Assembly (NCBI GenBank): GCA_016490735.1
Contig: JAEMWC010001611.1
Location: 1 to 64,000, forward strand
Source: Pachyseris speciosa
Lineage: Eukaryota; Cnidaria; Anthozoa; Scleractinia; Pachyseridae
Reading direction: 5' to 3'
DNA: 64,000 bases
Shown one piece after another: positions 34,246-44,219 of this stretch; within the stretch, counting starts at the first letter, position 1, and each line of letters starts with the position of its first letter. The position numbers were made by a program, and so were the translations under genes. The notes under the pieces were generated by a model that saw only the letters and a program-made list of their open reading frames with translations, had not been told where the DNA came from and did no database searches.

Positions 34246-34959
34246 AAAAACTATTAACATTAGTCATAAACATTCTTACAGAAGAAACATTTACCACACC
34301 CCTTCAACCTTCCTCCCACTTCTGCTTCTTTTCTTTCTTTGATCGTTTGTTGTTTACCTAGGTGCTGTATTTTGTTAAACTAGTTACCTGTAATATGTAA
34401 CTCTCTTCTGAAAAATTGCTCCATGCTTTAAGCGCTCGAGTCACATTTAGCCCAAACTCCACGTTGGCTCTCCGCGGCAAAGCACGGGAATCCAAATATC
34501 CGTTTCCATTTGCCATAATAAAGGTCTCACCAACCGAAACACTAAACTTTGCGGCTCACTCGCGAACTCTTAGACGTTAAAACCAGCTCTGCTTTACCAC
34601 GAATTCATCTTTGAAAACGTTTCCCAAACGAAACTGCATACGAACTTTAGAGTGCTCCCATAAGGTGCCTGTGCAAGTAACGCCCAAGTGTTAACATACA
34701 TTTCCACTTCGGATGCAACGTACGGAAAAGATTATCATGATCAACGTCACAAAGCTCAATAAATATCTTCAATTTACGCACGTGCCATACGGTTTGTATA
34801 AACAACTTAGAAACGTTTCGCTCTTCACAAACAAGCCTGGCATCTAGTACAATGTTCTACGTCAACATGTAAACATTAACAATGTAAAACTTCGCAAACG
34901 GCGTCTGTTTCTAGTTCTTGCAATTGGGACACTGAACCATTTGCAAGATTGAGCATAGT
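34246..34959. other. Probable intron of the TGF-beta gene; nothing else seen
   Basis: No coding motif on either strand. Confidence 0.3.
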
Positions 34960-34961
34960 AA

Positions 34962-35292
34962 TGCACATGTCATCGGCTTCCCCGTGGGTCGTCCCCAGGG
35001 CCAACCAGGGGGATTGGAAAATAAGTCAAGCAAACTCGAGGAATTTCCCCGGGGGGTTGGACAATCTCTCAAGACAAAGTCCCCTGGGTGAGGTGTCTAT
35101 CACCTGAAATCCCTGTGACATCCTTTCAAACTTGTGAATTTCCCCACCCCCTAATCTTTGATCGTAAAACAATGTCAAGATGTCCCCCTACCCTCGGGCA
35201 AAGAATCCCATCCATCTCCTTGTATTCCCCCACATATCTCCCTGGTAGGCCCGGGGGTCGACCCCACGGGGAAGCCGATGACATGTGCATAA
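34962..35292. mobile_element. MITE with about 38-bp TIRs in the TGF-beta intron
   Basis: Left ATGCACATGTCATCGGCTTC and right GAAGCCGATGACATGTGCAT are exact inverted ends, continuing through CCCCGTGGG / CCCACGGGG. Confidence 0.8.
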
Positions 35293-35898
35293 CATTACCT
35301 ACTACTCTAAGCTTTTGTTTTTGAAGCAGTGTTCGAGAGGTTTTATTTTTCTAAATCCTGACGAGTATAAACTTGTGTTATCCTGAAAAATGGGCCAGGA
35401 ACAGCAAATTGACTAAAGGTTGTTCCGACGCACGGCCGATGCTAACCGAACTTGTTGTACAGTAGTCCAGAGTAATTATAAAAGATGGGTAGAAGTAGCA
35501 AACGTCCTGCGCGTGTTGAAAAAAACCAACAGCGTAAGAAAAATGTAATATGAGCTCGTGATTTCGCTTAAAGCGCAAGTGAAATTTACGAGTACTGATT
35601 TTAAAAGAATAAAGCACTCTTACAAGAAAGAATACGCACTCTTGATTACTGAAAGGATATACACTCTTTATTACTGTTAATTGACAATACTCTATGTACG
35701 CATAACTCAGCATCCACACAACTTCAGGACAAAAGGGAGGAGTTTAAAGAACTGTATTTGTAAATACAAATTAAGTTATGATCCGTAGAAATAAAGAAGA
35801 CACGTTAAGTCTTTAATACCTATGACAGAGAGTGTTAAACCCAATTCACGAGCCAGAATGAAAAATTTATCTCTTGGAATATGCGCAACGAAACTTAC

Positions 35899-36166
35899 CG
35901 TTCTTTTCCGGCTCAAAACCGCGAATTGAGTTGGCGAGAATCTTCCGGTTTCCCAAGGTAACTGTAAAACTACCGTTCCCGTTGCCGCGAGCTCTACCGT
36001 AGTACATTTGTCTCATGTAAGAATGAAGCGTAAGCCGATGATTGCGATCTGAAACTCGCATTCTATTCCTTGATCCATGGCTGTGTGCTACTGTAGTCAC
36101 GGAAAACACGCAAAAGAAGAAAATAATCGACATATTCGTCATGCTTAAAACTCGATTGCGTGGCAT
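35899..36166 (-). CDS. Signal-peptide exon, likely exon 1 of the TGF-beta ligand
   Basis: Starts at ATG 36166 or, better for a signal peptide, at ATG 36142 (MTNMSIIFFFCVFSV, then TTVAHSHG). It continues with YMRQMYYGRARGN and ANSIRGFEPEKNG, which fits the beginning of BMP-type propeptides (a Y-M-x-x-L/M-Y helix followed by A-N-x-I-R-x-F). It ends at a strong donor GTAAGT (complement of 35893-35898) in phase 1. Same strand and right order relative to the mature domain 2.8 kb away. The middle of the propeptide between this exon and 33495 was not found, so the link is inference. Confidence 0.6.
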
Positions 36167-36577
36167 ATCAGGTATGGAGATCACTGCGCGGACTGTGGGC
36201 GGGCGGGAACTGTCAAAGTAAACTACGCGCACTAATAGAAACAACAAAACGAACAAACAAAATTATCGAGTCTTAACGTTCGTCAAAACTTTTCTAAAAC
36301 TTCTCCCTTTTTTATTACAGTACGATTAAGATAAAAAGATCACTTATGGCTTTCAAAAATACTAACACAAACAGTGCGCGGCAGCTATTATTTTTCCGTG
36401 TTATGCATCCTTCTATTTATTGAGCTTTCTTAATTAAATTAAATTTATCATGCAATTTAGTTGCAGGAAAACGCCTCGACCATATGTTCCCATTTTGATG
36501 GCTTTAAAATTCTGAAAATCAATTCATTTTCAAGAACATGCAATTCGATCCTTCCAAGTTAGCGTGTGGCGTTTAAT

Positions 36578-36822
36578 TAAACCTGTTTTTCACTAGCGAC
36601 GCAAGCACAAGGGCAAGCACAAAGGCGCTTATTTCACAGTAAAAACGGGCTTATTAAACGCAAGCATAAGCGCAAAGCACAAGCGCAAGGATCAAAATTT
36701 TTCTTTTCCTCGTGCTTGCTCATATGCTTGTGTAGTGTGTAAACGACGTTCGTTTTCACTTGGCATACGCCACTTATGCTTGCGCTTGTGCTGGCGTCGC
36801 TAGTGAAAACCAGGCTAAGAAC
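36578..36822. mobile_element. MITE
   Basis: Ends CCTGTTTTTCACTAGCGACGC and GCGTCGCTAGTGAAAACCAGG are inverted repeats. The inner sequence is rich in AAGCACAAG/CTTGTGCTT. Confidence 0.75.
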
Positions 36823-37229
36823 AGGGGCGTAGCCAGGATTTTTCGACAGGTACACACAATTTTCCAAATCCCCCCCCCCCAACTCCTTCAAGTCTCCAAT
36901 CGCCTTCACGTGCCTTCATTAAATCGATCAGGGCGATCAGGGTGAGGTTCATGTTGCAAGCGTGAGCGCTCTTACTTGATATGCCGGAAATATTACCTAA
37001 GTCGTGAATTGATGTGTTGCTTTTTATGAGTCTATTGAAGTGCTTCGGTCGCTTATTATTAACTGAGCTAACAAGTTAGTGGTATCTCAGACTTTTATTC
37101 ACAAATTAGTGATTTTTTTTACCGCTGTGTACCACATTGTTTTTGAACAGCATTATTTTCCTTTGTACTGAAAAGCATCTACATAGACGCAATTGACGTA
37201 ATTGTGCCCTACTAAGTTTCATTCAGGGC
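36823..37229. other. Repeat remnant and intergenic DNA
   Basis: GGGGCGTAGCCAGGATTTTT followed by a C10 run (36870-36880) is a repeat end of unknown family. The rest shows nothing. Confidence 0.3.
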
Positions 37230-37640
37230 GTAGCAGCATCGTAGCTACCTGCACGCACGTTGTTCTCAAGTTAAAAATAACGGCCTCAAATTTATCCTGC
37301 AATAACAGCAGAATAAGGCGGTGAAGCAATTCTAGAAAAAGGAAAGACTTGGTGGTAGTTTCGCCGACGGATCTCGGGAAAAGTCTCATCTTCCAGTTTC
37401 TTGTGTTGCTGGAACGAAACAATGAACAAACCCAAGCTGCCTGTGAGCTGGCAATTCCTCCACTTACGAGCATTATCAAAGGCCAGATTGCACAGGTAGA
37501 GGCTATGGGTTTGTCCGCCTTCAATCTGGTGGGGAAACTGAAAGATCTGTCTGACATCAGTGACATTGAAGAGAGAAGGTATTAATTACATTGTTTATGC
37601 CGCAGCGGAAATTGCCATCGACAAGAATTTCTTCCGGTTT
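37230..37640 (+). pseudogene. RecQ-like DEAD-box helicase relic
   Basis: The frame from about 37346 reads DLVVVSPTDLGKSLIFQFL, the Walker A region of RecQ-type helicases (usual LPTGxGKS; the Gly before x is Asp here). A motif-Ia-like segment (IPPLTSIIKGQIAQVEAMGLSAFNL) follows. Upstream, KAVKQF sits in another frame with stop codons; downstream, YIVYAAAEIAIDKNFF lies in a third frame. No motif II (DExH) remains. Such copies are frequent in cnidarian genomes, probably as mobile-element cargo or dispersed retrocopies. Confidence 0.6.
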
Positions 37641-39067
37641 TGCTTTTTTTAAAGAAAGGCAAATAAAAGCTTTGAATCGTCATTTAGTGAGATGTTTAGT
37701 GAGGGGGCGGAATGGAAATAAATGGCTTTGGTGCAGGCGCTTATTTTTTCCTCCCTCCCGTCGCCGGTCCGTGCTCTCTCCCTTGACTCTCCTTTCGCTT
37801 TGCGCCCGCCCGATTTCCCCCTTGATCCAACACGGGCCGGCGCACTATCGATCAAACCGAAGCAAACGATGATTTATCATTGATAAATAATATCAACTTA
37901 CTGCCTCTTTTCCCTTTTCACGCGAACATTGAAAGTAGAACAACGAAAGTAGAACATCAAAAGTGTAAACGAAGCGATCGAAGTGAAGCATAACAACACT
38001 GGAAAACAGATGATTATAAACAGATCGCAAAGTTCACGCGGCGGTCGTAGATATCTTTTGTGGCTTGTTTTCTCCAAGTTCTCAATGCTTTCACAGTAGA
38101 TATTAATCGATAGCAATTAAGGACATTTTCGTACGTTTTCATAGTACAAGCTCCTGCTATTGTCTTGTAACGGAGGATGAAGGAGATTCTTATAACGTCT
38201 ACTTTTGGGATTTACGTTTTCCAATCGAAGAGGAACCGAATGCGGCGGCGCGGCTTGTTAGGGCGCATAAGTACCCCACTTTTACGGCCGACAGGTTTCA
38301 ATGGGTACGATTCTGTAATGATAAAATAAAACTCCATCAAATATCTTATGTCCTTTCTGCTATCACTTAACTTTGAAAATCTCATTCTAAGCAGTTAAAA
38401 AATCGGCATTTCTCAGCTAACAGTCAAGATTTTGGCCGATTCTTGCCTCATCAGCCATCATGAACCTCTAGCTACTCTAATGCCACATTCACGACTTGGC
38501 TCAGAGAGCCCTCTGATTACCCTTACAACAGTTTGATTTAGTCACTACAATTCACATAAATGTATTCTGAAGTCTCCCAGAATCTCCCCACACGTACGTA
38601 CCGTAAACTGCATTAAGTCGTCATAATTAGCATTTCAGTCGCTTAACACGGCCTCACCTCTTAAAAATATAACGTTGCTAAGCCTCTTAAAGTTTTTCCA
38701 TTGGTTTCTAATACTTTCCAGCATTTATGCTTGAATGTGGTGCGCAATAACTACCACTCTTTGCCAGTTGGTGATGAGGACAAAATAATGCAATGAAATA
38801 AATGTTTCATCGCTGATGAACAGGTCGACAGGGCCGCTTTTTATTGAAGTAAGACATTTCCATAAAGATACCCCCCATATAAGCCTTGAGCATTATGCCT
38901 CGAAAACGATCTCAGTGATTCATTGCTTATTAACGAACTGAGACTTGTGAACTCTTGAAGATATACAGTTTTGGCAAAGCTCAAAAACAATACGTGGGCA
39001 GCGATTCAGTGTCACTTCAAAATTTTGGAAGAAACATTAAAAACATCTAAAGAAGCATACTTCCTTA
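37641..39067. other. Intergenic, no gene seen
   Basis: Pyrimidine-rich stretch at 37745-37830. No motif in any frame. Confidence 0.35.
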
Positions 39068-39470
39068 GGGGCCTGTTCACATGGAAGTGGGGGACCCCAG
39101 GCAGGTGAGGTCCCCCACCTAGGTGGGGTTTACCAATGTCTCCATACAATTTCTCTTTTTTTCTCGATAGCGTTCACATGTGAGGTGGGGTACCTCACCG
39201 AGGCGGATTACCCGGTCAGCCAGGGCGGGTAGCCCGCTTAGCCGGGGTGAGTTTTCTCCATGTGAATGCTGGAGGTGGGGTGGGGTGAGGTTCATCCGGG
39301 CAATTATCTCTGAATTCTTTTGTTAATATACGTTCTTAGCGACCACGCGATAGCATTTTAAACCTCACCCCAGCGCCCCGGGGTTGCACGTGAAGGCTAG
39401 CTTTTTTGGACCACGGGTAGGTGGGGGACCTCACCTTTCTGGGGTCCCCCACCGCCATGTGAACAGGCCC
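39068..39470. mobile_element. MITE with TTA target duplication, GC-rich interior
   Basis: Ends GGGCCTGTTCACATGG and CCATGTGAACAGGCCC, flanked by TTA (39065-39067 and 39471-39473). The interior has many AGGTGGGG/CCCCACCT motifs. PIF/Harbinger-like target duplication. Confidence 0.8.
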
Positions 39471-39800
39471 TTAAACTGCACTTGTGTACATGGCAAGTGC
39501 TACGGAGTGTTAACCATACAGCTAGCAATCGACGTCATAAGTTCCCTCAATTGGCCCTCAAATTACCGCAGCATTCGGAATCCAGAGTAGGACTCGTCAA
39601 TATACCACTTTAGCTTTAAATCACAATCAACACAGTCTTTTTTTTCTCTTAAAGCACTTTTAATGTTCTGTATGCAAGTGATTGCGCTTCTCGTGAGAAA
39701 ACTCTACAACGGTGTGAGCCACCAGAAATCATTGGTCTATTGGTATATAATGCTAAAATTTGACACGAAATTTCCATAACAAAAATGCATGAATATAGTC

Positions 39801-40048
39801 AATAGTCCAGTTTCGAGTTCGCCATGACCGCTGAATAAAAGCACCGAGAAGGTTAAGGTTAGCCACAACCTAAAGTAAAATATTCACAAATACCAGCGGG
39901 AAGGTGCCAAACAATTGACAGCGCTGTAAACAGGTCATCTTCTCGCTGGAATTTGTGAATATTTTACGTTAGGTCGAGGCCATTCCTGTACAAATGCGTT
40001 CTCAGCACTTTTATTCAGCGGTCATGGCGAACTCGAAACTAGACTATT
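39801..40048. mobile_element. MITE family M1, copy 1
   Basis: TIRs of about 48 bp begin AATAGTCCAGTTTCGAGTTC. An inner inverted pair (AAATATTCACAAAT...CCAGCG) gives a full foldback. A second copy lies at 42030-42296. Confidence 0.85.
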
Positions 40049-40139
40049 CCTAATTGATGAATAAGCAGTTTTAGCGTTTGATACTTTATTATGCCCCTGA
40101 AACTCTATCTACAACATTATATATGATTTGGCAATGGTT
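40049..40139. other. 3' flank of the minus-strand exon
   Basis: Short flank; nothing distinct. Confidence 0.25.
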
Positions 40140-40422
40140 CTACAGTTCCATATGGTGCATTGGCATTTCTTCAACCATCTTTCCGAATTTCCCCTTTCCT
40201 TCCTCGAAGTGTTGCTCACATGCTTTTCTATATGCAATGAAGTGCTGCAGGATTTTTGTGTCACATCCTGATGCCTCAGCCTCTTTCCCAAAGCAACTGT
40301 CATACTTTTTCAAAGCGCTCAAAATATTCTGGTCAGCACTTTCCTCAAAGCGTGTCAATGCGTCAATGGTGCATTTCCGGAAGACATCCCCAGCACACTC
40401 CTCATAGTCATCTTCTTCTACC
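40140..40422 (-). CDS. Last exon of an unknown Cys-containing protein
   Basis: On the minus strand a candidate acceptor (TTTTTCTCCCGGTAG) precedes an open frame of about 93 residues beginning EEDDYEECAGDVFRKC and ending HHMEL before TAG. It contains five Cys, regularly spaced in a helical, acidic context (AECxxxxxxxC, SCFGKEAEASGC, RKACEQHF), reminiscent of small secreted helical disulphide proteins. No signal peptide is in this exon. Two possible upstream micro-exons with good splice sites (40583-40632 and 40879-40911, minus) could not be joined without a stop codon. Family unknown. Confidence 0.45.
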
Positions 40423-40436
40423 GGGAGAAAAAACAT

Positions 40437-41384
40437 TTTTTGAGATTAGAACTAATTAACGTTTGTAAGACACGTTTTGCTATTTTTGTGGCACTGGATG
40501 CTGTCTAATGGCAGTGCAATACGCATTTTGGTTAATCATTGACTCTTCAGTAGACATGTGCTCTTAATCTTAGCGCTTACTTTCTAATATCAGTTCAAGT
40601 TCGCCTTCGTCTCGAGTGACAATGTATTATCTACCCACTCTGAACCCACCCACGGCCGCATCCGAGCTTGCCTCTCCCTTGATGTGGCTTTGCTTTTTCC
40701 GGCAAAGCAATAAAAATGATTTCATTAGTCTCGTGTCCTAATTGAACTGCAGAGGATTATAAGTGAGATTTTAAGCCTAAAACCTCCGCACCAGTGTATT
40801 CCTTACGAAAGTGACTTTCGATTGTTTAGGTCCTGCATGCATGATTTGTGAATTCTGCTCGTTTTAAAACAATGAACTGCTTACCGATATTCATCAAGTT
40901 TTCTCTCTCTAGTATGCCTGTCAGAAAAATAAAGTTTTGGAATGTCAATGAGTTGACGCAATAATACAAATTCGTCATTGGTTCTTGACCTTAAAGTTTT
41001 AAGATTATTGGTATATTTTAAAACTAGTGATTATAAGCGTTTCCGTTCGCGTGAAGAAGAAGCGGTCCTTCCCTCATTACTTCACCAACTAGAGCTGTAA
41101 TGTATTTACTCCAGAATGTTCCTCGATACTTGTGGATTACTGTTCACTCAAGAAACACGCTCACGTCATGTTTCAGTCTTCTATTCTCGGATACCCAGAA
41201 TGCACTGCAAGCACTAGTTACGACACAAGGAAACCCACAAACGATCACTACAGGGAAGGATTGAGGAAAAGAGGGAGTGGGTAAATGAGTTAAAGAGTGC
41301 TCAACGATTTCAATAATTTAAATTTTAATTTCGAGAAATACACAACCGCATGTAGCAAAGTTAATCGAGCGGGTTGTATAACTT
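40437..41384. other. Upstream of the minus-strand exon; no firm gene
   Basis: Contains the two candidate micro-exons mentioned for 40140-40422; otherwise nothing. Confidence 0.3.
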
Positions 41385-42010
41385 ACGATCAAATTTAGCA
41401 AATAAATTTAATCAATAAATAAATAAATAAATGAATAAGTATACGGATACATTCACAGATAGCTAGCATTTACATGAGTAGAGCAAGAACCTATAAGAGG
41501 ATATAGAACATAAGGCGATAATAATAATAGCTAGAGTTTGGTTAATGATAATTAGTAATGTTTAAGATTAACGTCGAGGCATCAACATAATCATTTTCAT
41601 CACCAAGCACGCAAGTAAAAATTGGTGAGTTTTTTTATGAAAGGTTTTCTTTTCCTATGCTTACGCAGGTCAGGCTTCAGGCAAATTCACAACTTAGCTC
41701 CGAAAATGGAAAACGAATTAAGTCGAATGCTCAGTCTTGATTTATTAACATATAAGTTACCAGCATCAGAAAATCTAATATTATATGTATGAACGTCGGA
41801 TAACAGGTAAAAGATCACAGATATTCTGAGGCGCAGAATTGGTAGATACGTCGTTCATAAGAGAGCATACTGTTTCAAAATAAAGCATATTGAGGGCTAA
41901 GACATTAGCAGAGACAAACAAAGGAGTAGTATCAGAGCTATTACCAGCAAGAAACATTAGCCGAGGAACTCGTTTTTCTAAAATAAAGATCTTCCTCGAA
42001 TAAACCTGTG
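41385..42010 (-). pseudogene. LINE ORF2 C-terminal remnant
   Basis: The minus strand reads YNIRFSDAGNLYVNKSRLSI, then SFSIFGAKLW and KPDLRK..KRKPFIKKL. This is the FxxxGAxLWN-type conserved end of non-LTR ORF2. Stop codons interrupt it. The 3' side (lower coordinates) ends in an ATTT/AAAT microsatellite at 41400-41440, as expected of a LINE tail. Confidence 0.6.
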
Positions 42011-42029
42011 CAGCTTGGCCCCAGGCAGC

Positions 42030-42296
42030 AATAGTTCAGTTTGGAGTTCGCCGACCACTGAATAAAAGTACTGAGAACGCATTTGTACAGGATTAGCCTC
42101 AACCTAAAGTAAAATATTCACAAATACCAGCGGGAAGGTGCCACAAATTTGAAAATTAAACAACAGACAGAGCTGTAAACAGGTCATCTTCTCGCTGGAA
42201 TTGTGGAAATTTTACCTTAGGTCGAGGCTAACCCTGTACAAATGTGTTCTCAGTACTTTTATTCAGCGGTCATGGCGAACTTGAAACTGGACTATT
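42030..42296. mobile_element. MITE family M1, copy 2
   Basis: Same ends and interior as 39801-40048, roughly 85-90% similar by eye, with a small insertion (AAATTTGAAAATTAAACAACAG region). Confidence 0.85.
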
Positions 42297-42894
42297 CCGT
42301 AGTATGTATATGAGAAATTAGCAGTTGTTAGCGAATGACTAGGTGAGCAAGTGATCGATCAACTTCAGCTCAAGACGAAGATCCACAACAGTAAGAAGAA
42401 ATCAGATTCTGGCTCACGTTTCTCAAAACTGCCGAAAACGTTTCGAGCCCGAAAAACTATTTTCCGTGCACTAGGATTGTTACCAGAAATTCCATTTCTA
42501 ATACTTTTTTATAATCTTTTTAGAAAACATGCGATATAATTGAGAAGTACCTTTCGCTAGTTTGCCCACAAAGGTACTACCAATCAACAGAAAACCGACT
42601 TAAAAAATACTTCTCGAGCCGAAATGTTTTTTGAAGTTTCGAGAAACGCACGCATGGTCTTAGGGGATCAAAATTGCACATCAGGGACATCACGTGACGT
42701 GGCGCTGAGAATACACTTTTAGTACTGATAACGTTAAGAAAAGAGTGCTGATCGAGTTTAAGCCCATGCCAGGATAAAGTGGGGGGGGGGGGGGATATAT
42801 TTCTATACTATATACGGTTTATGTAAGAAAAAGTTTATTAGGAAAGAGCACCACGTCGAAAAACTACCCGGTAATGTTCATTAAAGGGAACCTC
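42297..42894. other. Intergenic with G14 run
   Basis: G-run at 42781-42794. No gene. TTAA at 42891-42894 is the left target duplication of the next element. Confidence 0.4.
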
Positions 42895-43063
42895 CACTTT
42901 TACAACAAATTGTCCCTAAATTGTACTATAACATAACTAAAGAAAAGCGGGCGCTCTGATTGGTCAATTAACCATTTACTATTTGCCCATGGGTGAACGC
43001 TGCTGACGTGTGCGCTAATGTTTATAAACTTAAATTTCACTAAGAGCTGTTTCAAAACGAATA

Positions 43064-43914
43064 ATGGCCGACCACCCAGCTACTGGAGAGGCGGAATTTT
43101 CGTCGCAGCTGTTGGAAGAAGACGTAGAAATGCCATGCTTTGACTTGCTAGCGGACTTTTTTCCGGAGCCACCTGCAAAGCGGTTTGCAAGCCTGTCCGA
43201 AAGCCAGCTGAACGAGCTGGTGAGCGAAAGGCATTCAAAAAGGACGAAGGAAGTTACAAACTGGTCGGTGTCAACATTTAAGGGTAAGTTAAAATAGCAA
43301 ACAGAGGTCAATATTCTTTCTGGATTTGACAAAGAAACTGAAACGTAGTTATGAGATTTTTAAACCCATTGAAATACTTTCACAATCTACACTAAAGTGT
43401 TACGTAAACGGTAAACTAATTCAATGCTGCGCCTTGTAAACATTGTTTTTAAAGATAGCTGTCACATACCTGTTGCAGAAAGGTACTTAAAAGTACTTCC
43501 ATCAATAACAAACAGGCGAAAATATCAAGGAATTAAGTTGCTTAGAAGGATCACAGTTTTGATCAACTGTTTCTTTTTTGTCTAATTTCAGTTTGGTGTG
43601 CAGAAAAACAAATTCAAACTCCGCTCGAGGCAATGAAGATCGGACAGCTTGATCAAAATTTACGAAGATTTTATGCCGAAGCGAGAACAAAAAAAGGCGA
43701 AGAATACAGTAAATCAACACTGCCAGGATTTCGGCATTCGGTGGAAAGATATCTCAATGCCCCTCCATTCAACAGAGGCCTGCAAATTTCCTCTGACCCA
43801 AGATTTGCAAGGTCAAATCAAATGCTTGATGCTCAAATCGTAAATCTTAAACGAAGCGGCAAAGAAAATGTCACGCACAAACCTGTCATTGAAAAACGTG
43901 GATATAGCATTTAA
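43064..43914 (+). CDS. Crypton/KIAA1958-like N-terminal-domain protein, two exons
   Basis: Exon 1 43064-43283 (donor GTAAGT) and exon 2 43592-43914 (acceptor TCTAATTTCAG) join in phase 1 to give 180 residues ending in TAA. Residues 1-45 are acidic with hydrophobic patches. About 47-175 run ELVSERHSKRTKEVTNWSVS...FKVWC, LDQNLRRFYAEAR, GEEYSKSTLPGFRHSVERYL, DPRFARSNQMLDAQIVNLKR, HKPVIEK. This order matches the SAM-like core-binding half of Crypton-type tyrosine recombinases and of the host proteins derived from them (KIAA1958, QRICH1, ZMYM2-4). The recombinase catalytic half is absent and a stop codon follows. It lies wholly inside a TTAA-type TIR element, so it is probably captured cargo that may bind DNA without cutting it. 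The frame is clean, which argues for recent or current function. Confidence 0.7.
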
Positions 43915-44142
43915 GTGTACAAAAAAAGTATATCATCATCACCTATTTTCGCTTTTAAATTTCCCGGACGCGGCCATTTTGGATTTGATGACGTGGATTT
44001 CCTGCTTCATTTGCTTATTGACAATAGCTGCAACAAGTACACGTCATCAATCCAAAATGGCCGCGCCCGGGAAATTTGAAAGCGAAAATAGGCGCTAATG
44101 ATATCGATTTTTTTGTACACTTAAATGTTATATCCACGTTTC
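43893..44142. repeat. Palindrome overlapping the ORF end
   Basis: Arms from AACGTGGATATAGCATTTAAGTGTAC (43893 on) and its complement (to 44142) pair over more than 90 bp, including GGAAATTT..CGGCCATTTTGGATT segments. The last eight codons of the ORF lie in the left arm. Confidence 0.75.
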
Positions 44143-44219
44143 AAAACAAAATTTGGAAGCTAGTGATTATTTCCAACAATTTAGCGTGAATTTGTTGTAA
44201 GAGTGGAGGTTCCCTTTAA

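Larger units (their letters stand above)
42895..44215. mobile_element. TTAA-flanked TIR element carrying a spliced ORF
   Basis: A 1321-bp element with 27-bp TIRs (AGGGAACCTCCACTTTTACA at the left; the complement with one mismatch at the right). It is flanked on both sides by TTAA (42891-42894, 44216-44219). TTAA target duplications are typical of piggyBac and Kolobok elements; no transposase of either type is present. Inside lie a two-exon ORF (43064-43914) and a large palindrome (43893-44142) that begins within the last codons of that ORF. Confidence 0.82.

Noticed and set aside
35378..35719. 113-codon minus-strand ORF between the TGF-beta exons
   Set aside because: Aromatic-rich composition typical of AT-rich non-coding sequence; no propeptide motif and no splice sites of matching phase.
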